NCBI GenBank assembly: GCA_030680575.1 | Contig: JAUXVI010000003.1 | Location: forward strand, 1-57,042 | Source: Hylemonella sp. | Lineage (GTDB): Bacteria; Pseudomonadota; Gammaproteobacteria; Burkholderiales; Burkholderiaceae_C | Direction: 5' to 3' | DNA length: 57,042 bases | Shown here: piece by piece, positions 1 to 12,721 of the stretch | Layout: the number at the start of each line of letters is the position of its first letter | Numbering within the stretch: the first letter of the stretch is position 1 | The notes under the pieces: model-generated | Database searches by the model: none | What the model saw: only the letters and a program-made list of their open reading frames with translations | Told to the model about the DNA's origin: nothing | Made by a program: the position numbers and the translations under genes

Positions 1-1
1 C

Positions 2-253
2 GGCGACGGCTCGCTGATCGGCATTGGTGCGGTGGTGCTCAACGGCGCAATGATCGGCAAACACAGCCTGGTGGGCGCGGGCTCGCTGGTGACCGAGGGC
101 AAGGAGTTCCCGGACGGCAGCATGATCCTGGGCAGCCCGGCGCGCGTGGCCAAAACCCTCACGCCGGAGCAGATCGAAGGCCTGCGCATGAGCGCCAAGC
201 ACTACACCGACAACGCCGAGCGTTTTCGCAAGACCTTGAAAAAGGTCGGCTGA
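2..253 (+). CDS. Gamma-carbonic anhydrase-family protein, C-terminal part
   Basis: Only the end of this gene is in the window; it is open from base 2 and stops with TGA at 251-253. The visible 83 residues begin with hexapeptide-repeat turns (IGIGAVVLNGAMIG, then VGAGSLVTEG) and the 'GSPARVAK' turn that closes the left-handed beta-helix of gamma-class carbonic anhydrase/transferase-fold proteins (YrdA/PaaY type). A C-terminal alpha-helix follows. The zinc ligands and any active site lie upstream of the window, so activity cannot be judged. It is followed 49 bases later by hslO on the same strand. Confidence 0.8.
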   Translation, partial: GDGSLIGIGAVVLNGAMIGKHSLVGAGSLVTEGKEFPDGSMILGSPARVAKTLTPEQIEGLRMSAKHYTDNAERFRKTLKKVG

Positions 254-302
254 ACCCGATCTGCCACGATTGCGTTTTTTGAACGTTCCCTGAAAGCCCC
301 GT

Positions 303-1280
303 TTGTCCGAACTCCACAAATTCGTCTTTGAAGGCCTGCCGGTGCGCGGCATGCTCGTGCGCCTGACCGACGCTTGGCAAGAAATTTTGCAGCGCCACAA
401 AGACGGTGGCGGTTACCCCACGGCTGTCACCGAGCTGCTGGGCGAAATGACGGCTGCGGCCACGCTGATGCAGGCCAACATCAAGTTCAACGGCGCGCTC
501 ATCATGCAGATCATGGGCGACGGGCCGGTGAAGCTGGCCGTGGCCGAAGTCCAGCCCGACCTGAGCCTGCGCGCCACCGCCACCGTGATCGGTGAAGTGG
601 CCCAGGACGCACCGCTCTCGCACATGGTCAATGTGACCAACCAGGGCCGTTGCGCCATCACGCTCGACCCCAAGGACCGCCTGCCCGGCCAGGCGCCCTA
701 CCAGGGCGTCGTGCCGCTGTTTGGCGACCGGCGCGAGAAGCTGGAGAAGCTCAGCGAAGTGATCGAGCACTACATGCTGCAAAGCGAGCAGCTCGACACG
801 CGGCTGGTGCTGGCGGCCAACGAACACGTGGCAGCGGGCCTCTTGATCCAGCGCCTGCCGCTGCAGGGCGTCGGCAACCTGGCGGGCCAGTCGGGCGCGC
901 GCGACGAAGACCAGATCGGCCTGAACGAGGACTACAACCGCATCGCCATCCTCGCATCGAGCCTCAAGCGCGAAGAGCTGTTGACGCTGGACGCCGACAC
1001 CATCCTGCACCGGCTCTTCTGGGAAGAAGACCTGCGCCGCTTCGAGCCCCTGCAGGGTGAGACCGGCCCGCGTTTTGCCTGCACCTGCTCGCGCGAGCGC
1101 GTGAGCAGCATGCTGCGCAGCCTGGGTCGTGACGAGATCGAATCAATTCTGGCCGAGCAGGGGCAGGTGGAAGTGGGCTGCGAATTTTGCGGCGCGCAGT
1201 ACCGGTTTGATCCGGTCGACGCGGCACAGGTGTTTCTGCAGCCCGACATCCAGCTGCCGGCGAGCGACCAGAAACACTGA
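303..1280 (+). CDS. hslO: Hsp33 redox-regulated holdase chaperone
   Basis: Cytoplasmic chaperone that binds unfolding proteins when oxidised. The 325-residue product has the usual Hsp33 length, and its C-terminal zinc/redox switch is intact: CTC at about residue 260, then CEFC about 30 residues later, giving the CxC...CxxC pattern. The N-terminal 'LHKFVFEGLPVRGMLVRLTDAW' region and the central 'GDRREKLEKLSEVIEHYMLQSEQ' segment are typical. The start is a TTG at 303, chosen because it gives the family's normal N-terminus (MSELHKF). The Shine-Dalgarno signal is weak. The gene stands alone and converges on the NadR-like gene across a repeat-rich spacer. Confidence 0.93.
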   Translation: MSELHKFVFEGLPVRGMLVRLTDAWQEILQRHKDGGGYPTAVTELLGEMTAAATLMQANIKFNGALIMQIMGDGPVKLAVAEVQPDLSLRATATVIGEVAQDAPLSHMVNVTNQGRCAITLDPKDRLPGQAPYQGVVPLFGDRREKLEKLSEVIEHYMLQSEQLDTRLVLAANEHVAAGLLIQRLPLQGVGNLAGQSGARDEDQIGLNEDYNRIAILASSLKREELLTLDADTILHRLFWEEDLRRFEPLQGETGPRFACTCSRERVSSMLRSLGRDEIESILAEQGQVEVGCEFCGAQYRFDPVDAAQVFLQPDIQLPASDQKH

Positions 1281-1332
1281 CCCTCGCGCTCGTGCTGGCT
1301 ATCTCGCCGTTGGCCTGACATGCCCGCTCGTC

Positions 1333-1386
1333 CTGAGCTTGTCGAAGGGCTCACCAACACCTGTGCAAGGGCTTCGACAAGCTCAG
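1333..1386. repeat. 15-bp inverted repeat, dispersed intergenic type
   Basis: CTGAGCTTGTCGAAG (1333-1347) is repeated as its exact reverse complement at 1372-1386, with a 24-base loop. The sequence resembles the short REP-like palindromes scattered between genes in many proteobacteria. It lies between convergent genes (hslO and the NadR-like ATPase) and could also stop transcription. Confidence 0.75.
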
Positions 1387-1405
1387 CCCGAACGGGGTGC
1401 ATGTT

Positions 1406-1449
1406 CCGATCATCCTTAGCCTGTCGAAGGGCAAGCTCAGGATGATCGG
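1406..1449. terminator. 11-bp perfect hairpin between convergent genes
   Basis: CCGATCATCCT (1406-1416) pairs perfectly with AGGATGATCGG (1439-1449). The loop carries another TGTCGAAGG core like the neighbouring repeat. There is no clear T-tract, so a bidirectional terminator role is only suggested by the position between two convergent stop codons. Confidence 0.5.
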
Positions 1450-1456
1450 TGTTGCT

Positions 1457-2116
1457 TCAGCTGAACCGTGAACTCACAAGCCCACTGAACAGCCGACGTT
1501 CACAGTCGGGATCGCTGCAGTTCTCGCAGGTCCATCGGCCTGTGCCTGCTTCCAGCAGGGGGTCGTGCGCCACCAGCTCCCGGCCCAGCAACGCCCCCAC
1601 AGCGCGCAGCGAGTGCTGCAAGCGAGCCTCTGCGGAGCCATAGACGGTCTGGAACGGAACGCCGGCTGATTGCAGATCGTGCCGCAACAGGGCGTCGATG
1701 TCGGCCCGCATGGCGGGGCTCTCGCGAAACAGGCCGTCCGCCTGCCAGGGCAGGTCCAGACCCATCAACAGCGACAGGCTGAGGCGCTTCTGCGTCGCCA
1801 GCGAAGAGGGCAACAGCGAGCGGTCGTTGAACACACGCTGGCTGTACGCCGCGATCACCAGCGCCGTGGTGTCGGCCACCACCACGTGCGCGCTGCCTTG
1901 TGCTGCGGCGTCGATCTGTCGGGTCTGTTCGGCGGCGATGCCCGCCTGCTCGTGCGCCAGCGGGGCGCGGCCCATTCGTTCGCACCAGACGCGCAGGTAC
2001 TCCGGCACCAGCGTGGCGCTCACGCCGAGGGCGTTGAGTTGGTGGGAGAGGGCCAGGCCCAGGGTGGTCTTGCCGCTGGACTCGCCGCCGAGCAGGGCGA
2101 CGGTGATGGCCGCCAT
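1457..2116 (-). CDS. NadR-like AAA-family ATP-binding protein
   Basis: The 219-residue product starts with a P-loop (GGESSGKTTLG, about residues 8-18), followed by a 'VPEYLR' segment typical of the ATPase/kinase domain related to the C-terminal half of NadR. A 'DTT' Walker-B-like strand lies near residue 80. The C-terminus ends in a Cys-rich tail (CENCSDPDC), suggesting a metal-binding patch. NadR's own kinase phosphorylates nicotinamide riboside, but the N-terminal transferase and DNA-binding parts are absent, so the substrate is unknown. I start at ATG 2116, which gives the P-loop its normal distance from the N-terminus. It lies 4 bases downstream of ftsB. Confidence 0.72.
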   Translation of the reverse strand: MAAITVALLGGESSGKTTLGLALSHQLNALGVSATLVPEYLRVWCERMGRAPLAHEQAGIAAEQTRQIDAAAQGSAHVVVADTTALVIAAYSQRVFNDRSLLPSSLATQKRLSLSLLMGLDLPWQADGLFRESPAMRADIDALLRHDLQSAGVPFQTVYGSAEARLQHSLRAVGALLGRELVAHDPLLEAGTGRWTCENCSDPDCERRLFSGLVSSRFS

Positions 2117-2120
2117 GGTG

Positions 2121-2405
2121 TCAGCGCTTGTTCTGCGCGATCTGCACGAAGATTTCGTTGGGCTTGACCATGCCCAGTTCGGCGCGGGCGAGTTCCTCGA
2201 CCATGTCCAGGCCCTCCTGCAGGTCTCGCACCTCGCTCGCCAGCTGGTTGTTGCGCTGCTGTGCATCGCGGTTCGCCAGATCTTGCGCTGAGAGTTGCTG
2301 CCGCATGCTCGCCACCTGCGGCACACTGCCCCGCCCGAACCACAGCTGGGCGTGCAGCACCAGCAGCAGCGCGATCAGCAGGGCAGGGATGAAGCGGCGG
2401 GCCAT
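2121..2405 (-). CDS. ftsB: Cell division protein FtsB
   Basis: A 94-residue bitopic membrane protein with a short cytoplasmic N-terminus (MARRF), one transmembrane helix (about residues 5-22, IPALLIALLLVLHAQLWF) and a periplasmic coiled coil rich in Q, L and E. The ending 'ELARAELGMVKPNEIFV' is the hallmark of FtsB. It forms the FtsQLB complex at the septum. It sits directly downstream of eno, the usual order in proteobacteria, probably in one transcript with pyrG-kdsA-eno. Confidence 0.93.
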   Translation of the reverse strand: MARRFIPALLIALLLVLHAQLWFGRGSVPQVASMRQQLSAQDLANRDAQQRNNQLASEVRDLQEGLDMVEELARAELGMVKPNEIFVQIAQNKR

Positions 2406-2416
2406 GTTGGTGGAGA

Positions 2417-3718
<1,302 letters not shown>

Positions 3719-3743
3719 TCAAAAAACAAAAAATGAATGGGGT

Positions 3744-4601
3744 TCAGGCGTTGAAATGGTCTTCAAGGAAACCGTTCTTTTTCGTCACGGCGTCCAGCGC
3801 CAGCAGCGTTTCCAGCAGCGACTTCATGTGTTTGAGCGGCACAGCATTGGGGCCGTCGCTCATGGCGTTGGCCGGGTCGGGGTGGGTTTCCATGAAAAGG
3901 CCGGCAACGCCCACGGCCACAGCGGCCCGCGCCAGCACCGGCACCATCTCGCGCTGGCCGCCGCTGCTGGTGCCTTGCCCGCCGGGCAACTGAACGCTGT
4001 GGGTGGCGTCAAACACCACCGGGGCACCGGTCTCGCGCATGATGGCCAGCGAACGCATGTCGCTCACGAGGTTGTTGTAGCCAAAGCTCGCGCCGCGTTC
4101 GCAGGCCATGAAGTTGTCTTCATTCAGGCCCAGTTCTTTCGCCGCCGCTCGCGCCTTGTCGATCACGTTCTTCATGTCGTGCGGCGCGAGGAACTGGCCC
4201 TTCTTGATGTTCACCGGTTTGCCGCTCTGCGCAACGGCGCGGATGAAGTCGGTCTGGCGGCACAGGAAGGCGGGCGTCTGCAGCACGACGCAGACTTTCG
4301 CGGCTTCTGCGATGTCGTCTTCGCTGTGCACGTCGGTGAGCACCGGCACACCCAGCTCTCGTTTGACTTTGGCCAGAATCTCCAGGCCCTTCTCGCGGCC
4401 GGGGCCGCGGTAAGTGGTGCCGCTGCTGCGGTTGGCCTTGTCAAAGCTGCTCTTGAAGATGAACGGGATGCCCAGGCTGCCGGTGATTTCTTTCAGCTGG
4501 CCCGCCACGTCCATCTGCAACTGCTCGGACTCGATCACGCAGGGGCCGGCGATCAGGAAGAAGGGCTGTTTGAGGCCGATGTCGAAGCCGCAGAGTTTCA
4601 T
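3744..4601 (-). CDS. kdsA: 3-deoxy-8-phosphooctulonate synthase (KDO-8-P synthase)
   Basis: Condenses phosphoenolpyruvate with arabinose 5-phosphate to KDO-8-phosphate for lipopolysaccharide. It is 285 residues. '[12 protein letters not shown]' opens the barrel, '[12 protein letters not shown]' binds phosphate, and '[14 protein letters not shown]' and '[16 protein letters not shown]' are the family's catalytic/metal loops. It lies 13 bases downstream of pyrG and upstream of eno, a standard arrangement that signals a Gram-negative organism making LPS. Confidence 0.97.
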   Translation of the reverse strand: MKLCGFDIGLKQPFFLIAGPCVIESEQLQMDVAGQLKEITGSLGIPFIFKSSFDKANRSSGTTYRGPGREKGLEILAKVKRELGVPVLTDVHSEDDIAEAAKVCVVLQTPAFLCRQTDFIRAVAQSGKPVNIKKGQFLAPHDMKNVIDKARAAAKELGLNEDNFMACERGASFGYNNLVSDMRSLAIMRETGAPVVFDATHSVQLPGGQGTSSGGQREMVPVLARAAVAVGVAGLFMETHPDPANAMSDGPNAVPLKHMKSLLETLLALDAVTKKNGFLEDHFNA

Positions 4602-4614
4602 GGTGGGTGCTCGA

Positions 4615-6327
<1,713 letters not shown>

Positions 6328-6408
6328 TTATAAATGCCGCCCCCTCCACCCCACCTCCCGCCCACCCGCCGGGTCATGTGGACAGGGCCCAACTGCTACA
6401 TTGCGCCC

Positions 6409-7635
6409 ATGAACGAACTCGCTGGAAAACACATCGTCCTGGGTCTGTCGGGCGGTATTGCCTGCTACAAGGCGGCCGAACTCTGCCGGGCCCTGGTGAA
6501 AGAAGGCGCCACGGTGCAGGTGGTCATGACCGAAGCCGCCGAGCAGTTCATGACTGCGGTGACGATGCAGGCGCTCTCGGGGCGCCCCGTGTTCACCTCG
6601 CAGTGGGACGCACGCACCTCGGGCGGCGCCGACAACAACATGCCCCACATCAACCTCAGCCGCGAGGCCGACGCCATCGTGGTGGCCCCCGCCAGTGCCG
6701 ATTTCATGGCCAAGCTGGTGCACGGGCGGGCCGACGAGCTGCTTTCCCTGATGTGCCTGGCGCGCCCCATCGACAGCGTGCCGCTCATCCTGGCGCCGGC
6801 CATGAACCGCGAGATGTGGTCTCACCCCGCCACGCAGCGCAACATCGAGCAGTTGCGAGCTGACGGCGCCACCGTTCTCGACGTGGGCGCGGGCGAGCAG
6901 GCCTGCGGCGAGACCGGCGACGGCCGCATGCTGGAGCCCGACGAGCTGCTGTACGACCTGATCCGTTTCTTCACGCCCAAGGCGCTCGCTGGCCAGCACG
7001 TGCTGGTGAGCGCTGGACCCACCTTTGAAGCCATCGACCCGGTGCGGGGGCTGACCAACCTCTCCAGCGGCAAGATGGGGTTTGCCATCGCTCGCGCCGC
7101 GCACGAAGCTGGGGCCCATGTCACGCTGGTGGCCGGCCCGGTGGGCCTGCCCACACCGCGCGGCGTGGGGCGGGTCAACGTGAAGTCGGCGCTGAACATG
7201 CAGAAGACGCTGGACCATCTGGCCCAGGCGGCCACCGTGTTCGTGTCGGCCGCGGCCGTGGCCGACTGGCGCCCGGCGCAGATGCTGGACCAGAAGATCA
7301 AGAAGGACGGCTCGGGTGAGGTGCCCACGCTGTCGTTCGTGGAGAACCCCGACATCCTGGCCGGCATTGCGGCCAGCCCGCGCGCGCAGAGCGGTGCGCT
7401 GTACTGCGTGGGTTTCGCCGCCGAGAGCCACGACCTGCTGACCCATGCCCAGGCCAAGCGATTGCGCAAGGGCGTGCCGCTGCTGGTGGGCAACATCGGG
7501 CCCGACACCTTCGGGCAGGACGACAACGCGCTGCTGCTGGTGGACGCGAACGGCACCCTGGAGTTGTCGCGGGCTTCGAAACTGGTGCTGGCGCGTCAGC
7601 TGATTGCCGAGATCGCGCGGCGGCAGTCGGATTGA
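6409..7635 (+). CDS. coaBC: Bifunctional phosphopantothenoylcysteine decarboxylase / phosphopantothenate-cysteine ligase
   Basis: Two consecutive steps of coenzyme A synthesis. The N-terminal CoaC flavoprotein half has '[13 protein letters not shown]' and the conserved '[11 protein letters not shown]' histidine; 'PAMNREMW' and the '[10 protein letters not shown]' cysteine loop follow. The CoaB half begins near residue 190 with '[18 protein letters not shown]' and '[10 protein letters not shown]'. I start at ATG 6409 (MNELAGKH), giving 408 residues; an in-frame extension further upstream would add a proline-rich leader unlike the family. Confidence 0.96.
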   Translation: MNELAGKHIVLGLSGGIACYKAAELCRALVKEGATVQVVMTEAAEQFMTAVTMQALSGRPVFTSQWDARTSGGADNNMPHINLSREADAIVVAPASADFMAKLVHGRADELLSLMCLARPIDSVPLILAPAMNREMWSHPATQRNIEQLRADGATVLDVGAGEQACGETGDGRMLEPDELLYDLIRFFTPKALAGQHVLVSAGPTFEAIDPVRGLTNLSSGKMGFAIARAAHEAGAHVTLVAGPVGLPTPRGVGRVNVKSALNMQKTLDHLAQAATVFVSAAAVADWRPAQMLDQKIKKDGSGEVPTLSFVENPDILAGIAASPRAQSGALYCVGFAAESHDLLTHAQAKRLRKGVPLLVGNIGPDTFGQDDNALLLVDANGTLELSRASKLVLARQLIAEIARRQSD

Positions 7636-8007
7636 TGCTCCCCGGGTTTTCATGTCGCTCATGCGACAGTGGGTGCCGCTCGCGTGGTCGTGAAGCGCCG
7701 TTTTTGCCCTGTTTGTGCCGCATTGCCGGGGGCTGACATGGGCGAATGCGCCATGAAACACAACAGAATCCGCTGCGGTTTTTCAAGTCAAGCAAATTCG
7801 GCGCCATGCAATCCCACAAAGCTTTCAGGGTTGTGGCGATCTTTGTGGACGCCAGGCGCGACAAATTGTCGTCCGCGTCAACATTTGTAGCGAGGTTCAT
7901 AGGTAGTTGCGATCACCGCAGCGTGACGGCCGTCGTGCAAACTGAAACAGCTCTGCCGGGTAGCAGGCGATTCAGTGACGGGCCCCACGCCCGCAGGAGA
8001 TGGACAC
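7636..8007. promoter_or_regulatory. Leader region of formate dehydrogenase operon 1
   Basis: 372 bases with no convincing gene. It holds a small inverted repeat right after coaBC (TGTCGC-N4-GCGACA, 7653-7668), an AT-richer stretch around 7745-7800, the CGACAA-N-TTGTCG palindrome described separately, and a TTCATA box at 7896-7901 whose surroundings (TTCATA ... GATCAC ... GC) recur upstream of operon 2. A Shine-Dalgarno AGGAGA at 7995-8000 serves fdnG. I could not identify a convincing -35/-10 or -24/-12 promoter by eye. Confidence 0.5.
7859..7871. promoter_or_regulatory. Candidate operator palindrome CGACAA-A-TTGTCG
   Basis: A perfect 13-base palindrome, 137 bases upstream of fdnG copy 1. 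The same core (CGACA...TGTCG) forms two longer perfect palindromes upstream of fdnG copy 2 (26013-26029 and 26054-26072). That shared position makes it a good candidate site for a common formate dehydrogenase regulator, which is not identified. Confidence 0.5.
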
Positions 8008-11000
8008 ATGGACATGAACCGGAGGCATTTCTTCCGGGTCAGTGGAGCAGGGCTGGTCGGATCCAGCCTGGTGGCCCTGGGCTTCTCGCCCACCGCTGCC
8101 CTCGCGGCGACGCGCAGCTTCAAACTGGCCCGCACCACCGAAACCCGCAGCACCTGCCCGTATTGCTCGGTGAGTTGCGGTCTCGTGATGTACACGCTGG
8201 GTGACAAGGCGAAAAACGTCAAGTCGACCATCATTCACGTGGAAGGTGACCCCGACCACCCGGTCAACCGCGGCACGCTCTGCCCCAAGGGTGCCGGCGT
8301 GATGGACATGATCCAGTCGCCCAACCGGGTGCACAACCCGCAGGTGCGCGAAGCCGGTGCCAGTGAGTGGAAGACCATCTCTTGGGACGAGGCGCTCACC
8401 CGCGTGGCGACGCACATGAAGGTCGACCGCGACGCCAACCTGATCAAGACCAACGCCGCCGGCGTCACGGTCAACCGCTGGAACACCACCGGCTTCCTGA
8501 TCTCGTCGGCCTCGTCGAACGAATCGGGGTACTTGAGCGTCAAGATCGCTCGTGGCTTGGGGATCGTCGCACTCGACACACAAGCCCGTATCTGACATGC
8601 GCCGACGGTGTCCAGTCTGGGCCCGACTTTCGGTCGCGGAGCGATGACGAATTCTTGGACCGATATCAAGAATGCCGATCTCGTCCTCATCATGGGTGGC
8701 AATGCCGCCGAAGCCCACCCTTGCGGATTCAAGTGGGTGGTGGAAGCACAGCAGCAGCGCAAGGCGAAGCTCATCGTGGTGGACCCACGCTTCACCCGCA
8801 GCGCCGCGGTCGCGGACTACTACGCGCCGATCCGCGTGGGAACCGATATCGCCTTCCTGGGCGGGGTCATCAACTACCTGTTGTCCAACAACAAGATCCA
8901 CCTGGACTACGTCAAGCTCAACACCGACGCTGCGTTCCTCACCAAGGCGGGTTACGGCTTCGACAACGGCTTCTTCAGTGGTTACGACGAGGCCAAGCGC
9001 AGCTACAACAAGGCCACCTGGGGTTACCAGATGGGCGAGGACGGCTTCGTCAAGGTGGACGAAACGCTGCAGGACCCCCTGTGCGTTTTCCAGCAGATGA
9101 AGAAGCACTACGCGCGCTACACCCCCGAGCTGGTGAGCAGCATCACCGGTACGCCCGCGGACAAGTTCCTCAAGGTGTGCGAAATGCTGGGCGAGACCGC
9201 CGCCACCAACAAGGTGATGACGATCTGCTACGCGCTGGGCTGGACGCAACACTCGGTGGGCAGCCAGAACATCCGGACGATGGCCATGATCCAGCTGCTG
9301 CTGGGCAACATGGGCCGGCCGGGTGGCGGCATCAACGCGCTGCGCGGACACGCCAACGTGCAGGGCATCACCGACATGTGCGCCTACTCCGAGGTGCTGT
9401 CGGGCTACCAGAGTTCACCGACCGATGCCGACGTGGACCGCGCGACTTACCTCGCCTCCCGCGTGGGCAAGCCGCTGCGGCCGAACCAGATGGCGTTCAC
9501 GCAGAACTTCGCCAAGTGGAACACCAGCCTGATGAAGGCCTACTACGGTGCAGCCGCCACGGCAGAGAACAACTTCGCCTACGACTGGGTGCCCAAGCGG
9601 GATACCGCCTACGACATCCTGGCCATCTTCGAGCGCATGCACCAGGGGAAAGTGAACGGCTTCATCGTGCAGGGTTTCAATCCGCTGGCGGCGGTGCCCA
9701 ACAAGAAGAAGCTGTCGCAAGGCCTGGCCAAGCTGAAGTACCTGGTGGTGATGGATCCGCTGGAGACCGAGACGAGCGAGTTCTGGAAGAACTTCGGACC
9801 GCTCAACGACGTCAACCCGGCCGAGATACAGACCGAGGTGTTCCGCTTCCCGACCAGCTGTTTCGCCGAGGAAACCGGCAGCTTCACCAACTCCAGCCGT
9901 GTCATCAGCTGGAAGGAAAAAGCGGTCGATCCACCGGGGCAGGCCAAACCCGACTCGGAGATCATGGCACGCCTGTTCATGACGCTGCGTGGCATGTACG
10001 CCAAGGACGGCGGCACGCTGCCCGAACCGGTGGCCGCCCTCGCCTGGCCCTATATCAACGCCAACGCGCCATCGCCGGCCGAGTTGTTGCGCGAGATCTC
10101 CGGCAAGGCGCTCGTCGATCTCTACGCGCCACCACCGGCACCCAAGCTGGACGCCAGCGGCAAGCCCATCCCCGTGCCTGCTGCGGCAGCGGGCGCACCT
10201 GCGCCAACGCCCATCGTGAAAGCCGGTGAGCAATTGCCGGGCTTCGCGGTGTTGCGCGACGACGGCAGCACGGCCTGCGGCAACTGGATCTATGCCGGTT
10301 GCTGGAGCCAGGCGGGCAACCTGACCGCGCGGCGCGACAACAGCGACCCCACCGGCCTGGGTGTGCACCCCAACTGGGGTTTTGCGTGGCCGGCCAACCG
10401 CCGCATCCTCTACAACCGCGCCAGCGCGGACAAGGATGGCAAGCCCTGGGATCCGAGCCGCAAGTACCTGGCCTGGAACGGCACGAGTTGGGCCGGTGGC
10501 GCCGACATCCCGGACATGCGTCCCGATGCCGCCCCCGAGCAGAACGTGGGCGCCTTCATCATGAACCCCGAGGGCGTGGCGCGGCTGCACGCGATCGGCA
10601 TGGCCGAAGGTCCGTTCCCCGAGCACTACGAACCGTTCGAAACGCCGGTGGGCACGAACCTCATGTGCCCGACCAACCCCAAGGCGGTGAGCAACCCCGC
10701 AGCGCGCGTCTACAAGGGTGACCTGGAGGCTTTCGGCAAGAAGGAGGAGTTCCCGTACGCGGCAACCACCTACCGACTCACCGAGCACCTGCATTACTGG
10801 ACCAAACACTCGCGCAGCAACGCCATCACCCAGCCCGCGCCGTTCGTCGAAATCGGCGAAGAGCTGGCGAAGGAGAAGGGCATCAAGCAGGGCGACATGG
10901 TCAAGGTGCGCAGCAACCGCGGCGAGGTGATCGCGGCCTGCGTAGTCACCAAGCGCATGAAGGGGCTCACGGTGAACGGCCAGCAGGTGCACCACGTCGG

Positions 11001-11139
11001 CATCCCCATCCACTGGGGCTTCAAGGGTGTGACGCAGAACGGCTACCTGGCCAATGCATTGACCCCGTTCGTTGGAGACGCCAACTCGCAGACGCCGGAG
11101 TTCAAGGCGTTCCTTGTCAACATTGAAAAGCTGGGGTAA
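8008..11139 (+). CDS. fdnG: Formate dehydrogenase alpha subunit, selenoprotein (copy 1)
   Basis: Catalytic subunit of a periplasmic, membrane-bound formate dehydrogenase (FdnG/FdoG type), oxidising formate to CO2 at a Mo- or W-bis-pyranopterin centre. It is 1043 residues if the in-frame TGA at 8593-8595 is read as selenocysteine 196, exactly the position in E. coli FdnG, followed by the conserved His197. A Tat signal (NRRHFFRVS) opens the protein. The [4Fe-4S] ligands C50, C53, C57 and C92 match FdnG numbering. ATG 8008 is preceded by AGGAGA; a GTG 33 bases upstream lacks such support. Near residue 710-745 a Pro/Ala-rich segment is about 16 residues longer than in copy 2. It is followed 3 bases later by fdnH. 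Confidence 0.97.
8593..8634 (+). promoter_or_regulatory. SECIS element with UGA selenocysteine codon (copy 1)
   Basis: Immediately after the TGA, the mRNA can fold as CCGA (8602-8605) with UCGG (8630-8633) at the base. An upper stem follows: GG pairs with CC, a single U is bulged, GUCC pairs with GGGC, and the loop is AGUCU. A bulged U and a GUCU-containing loop about 18 bases after the UGA are the SelB recognition features of the E. coli fdhF/fdnG SECIS. Copy 2 has the same structure. Confidence 0.85.
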
Positions 11140-11142
11140 GCC

Positions 11143-12039
11143 ATGAGCAGCATGCAATCACTCGATGTGGTGGCCCGCTCGGCCACCACCACGCCCACAC
11201 CCCAGGTGCGCACCGCGGCGCCGCAGGTCGCCAAGCTCATCGACGAGTCCAAGTGCATCGGCTGCAAGGCCTGCCAGGTGGCTTGCATGAACTGGAACGA
11301 CCTGCGCGACGAGGTCGGCACCAACATCGGTGTGTACGACAACCCGAGCGACCTCACGCCCACGTCGTGGACCGTGATGAAGTTCTTCGAGGTCGAACCC
11401 TCCGAAGGCAGTCTCGAATGGCTGATCCGCAAGGACGGCTGCATGCACTGCGAAGACCCCGGGTGCCTGAAAGCCTGCCCTTCGCCCGGTGCCATCGTCA
11501 AGTACGCCAACGGCATCGTCGATTTCCACTCCGAGCATTGCATCGGCTGCGGCTACTGCATCAAGGGTTGCCCGTTCGATGTACCGCGCATCAGCGAAAA
11601 GGACAACAAGGCCTACAAGTGCACCTTGTGTTCCGACCGTGTGGGCGTGGGCCTGGAGCCGGCGTGCGTGAAGACCTGCCCCACCGGCGCCATCACCTTC
11701 GGCACCAAGGACGACATGGTCGCCTACGGCGAGAAGCGCTCTGACGAGTTGAAGGAACGTGGCTTCCAGAATGCAGGCCTCTACAACCCGCAGGGGGTGG
11801 GTGGAACGCACGTCATGTACGTGCTCAAGCACGCCGACCGCCCCGAGCTGGAAGACCTGCCGCGCGACCCGACCATCAGCCCCATGGTGGCGCTGTGGAA
11901 AGGCGTGGCCAAGCCGCTGGCTGTGGCCGCCATGCTGGGCGCGGTGGTCGCGGGCTTCTTCCACTACATGAAGGTGGGCCCGATCGAAGAGAAACAGGCC
12001 GATGAGACCGACAAGGCCGACGAGAAGGAGGGCGTGTGA
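11143..12039 (+). CDS. fdnH: Formate dehydrogenase beta subunit, FeS protein (copy 1)
   Basis: Electron-transfer subunit between the selenoprotein and cytochrome b. The 298 residues carry four ferredoxin-type cysteine groups: [11 protein letters not shown] (about residue 38), [28 protein letters not shown] and CTLC...CVKTCP, enough for four [4Fe-4S] clusters as in FdnH. One transmembrane helix near the C-terminus (about 258-278, [20 protein letters not shown]) anchors it, followed by a charged tail. It starts 3 bases after fdnG and its stop overlaps the fdnI start (TGATG). Confidence 0.95.
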   Translation: MSSMQSLDVVARSATTTPTPQVRTAAPQVAKLIDESKCIGCKACQVACMNWNDLRDEVGTNIGVYDNPSDLTPTSWTVMKFFEVEPSEGSLEWLIRKDGCMHCEDPGCLKACPSPGAIVKYANGIVDFHSEHCIGCGYCIKGCPFDVPRISEKDNKAYKCTLCSDRVGVGLEPACVKTCPTGAITFGTKDDMVAYGEKRSDELKERGFQNAGLYNPQGVGGTHVMYVLKHADRPELEDLPRDPTISPMVALWKGVAKPLAVAAMLGAVVAGFFHYMKVGPIEEKQADETDKADEKEGV

Positions 12040-12662
12040 TGAAGACCCGCATGCTGCAACGCTACAAGGACGGTGACCGCATGAACCACTGGTTCATCGC
12101 GCTCATGTTCGTGCTCGCCGGGCTCTCGGGCCTGGCCTTCTTCCACCCCAGCCTGTTCTTCCTCAGCCACCTGTTTGGCGGCGGCTCGTGGGCCCGCATA
12201 CTGCACCCCTTCATGGGTGTGCTGATGGTGTTGGGTTTCCTCGGGCTGTTTTTCAAGCTCTGGCGCGACAACCTCGTCACCGACACGGACCGCGAGTGGA
12301 AAAAACACGCGGGTCGCATGCTGCAGGGCGACAAGTCGGGGATGCCTCCGGTGGGCAAATACAACTACGGGCAAAAGATGGTCTTCTGGGCCATGGCCGT
12401 GAGCCTGCTGGTGCTGCTGGTCACCGGCCTGATGTTCTGGCGGCCCTGGTTCGCGCCCTTCTTTCCCATCGACCTGTTGCGCCTGGCGGTGTTGCTGCAC
12501 GCGGTGGCCGCCATGGTGCTGGTGGCCGCCACCATCATGCATGTGTACGCCGCCATCTGGGTCAAGGGCACGGTGCGCGCCATGACGCGAGGCACCGTCA
12601 CCGAAGGCTGGGCGAAGGCAAACCACCCGCTGTGGCATGAAGAAATGACCAAGGGTCGATAG
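12039..12662 (+). CDS. fdnI: Formate dehydrogenase gamma subunit, cytochrome b556 (copy 1)
   Basis: Quinone-reducing membrane subunit with two b hemes. The 207-residue protein has four hydrophobic segments: 'WFIALMFVLAGLSGLAFF', 'MGVLMVLGFLGLFF', 'MVFWAMAVSLLVLLVTGLMFW' and 'VLLHAVAAMVLVAATIMHVYAAIWV'. Histidines in the first and last helices and 'MNHWF' fit heme ligation in the FdnI family. I use ATG 12039, which overlaps the fdnH stop, rather than the GTG one codon earlier. A strong hairpin terminator follows, separating the structural genes from fdhE-selA. Confidence 0.94.
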   Translation: MKTRMLQRYKDGDRMNHWFIALMFVLAGLSGLAFFHPSLFFLSHLFGGGSWARILHPFMGVLMVLGFLGLFFKLWRDNLVTDTDREWKKHAGRMLQGDKSGMPPVGKYNYGQKMVFWAMAVSLLVLLVTGLMFWRPWFAPFFPIDLLRLAVLLHAVAAMVLVAATIMHVYAAIWVKGTVRAMTRGTVTEGWAKANHPLWHEEMTKGR

Positions 12663-12678
12663 ACCTTGGGCCCCACCA

Positions 12679-12707
12679 TCCCGGGCACGGCGTGCCCGGG
12701 ACCTTTT
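12679..12707 (+). terminator. Intrinsic terminator/attenuator between fdnI and fdhE (copy 1)
   Basis: TCCCGGGCAC (12679-12688) pairs perfectly with GTGCCCGGGA (12692-12701) across a GGC loop and is followed by CCTTTT. Copy 2 has an unrelated-sequence hairpin at the same position, so the feature appears to be kept by selection. It would let only part of the transcription continue into the maturation and selenium genes. Confidence 0.85.
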
Positions 12708-12721
12708 GATTGGAGTGAGTG

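Noticed and set aside
8593..8595. In-frame stop splitting fdnG copy 1 into two genes or a pseudogene
   Set aside because: The stop is TGA at codon 196, the Sec position of FdnG, is followed by a SECIS hairpin and lies next to selA, selB and tRNA-Sec. The reading frame continues with family sequence ([10 protein letters not shown]). The same holds at 26802-26804.
9415..11157. 580-codon minus-strand frame opposite fdnG copy 1
   Set aside because: Antisense shadow with no recognisable motif. A similar frame lies opposite copy 2 (26889-28397), as expected from shared codon structure.
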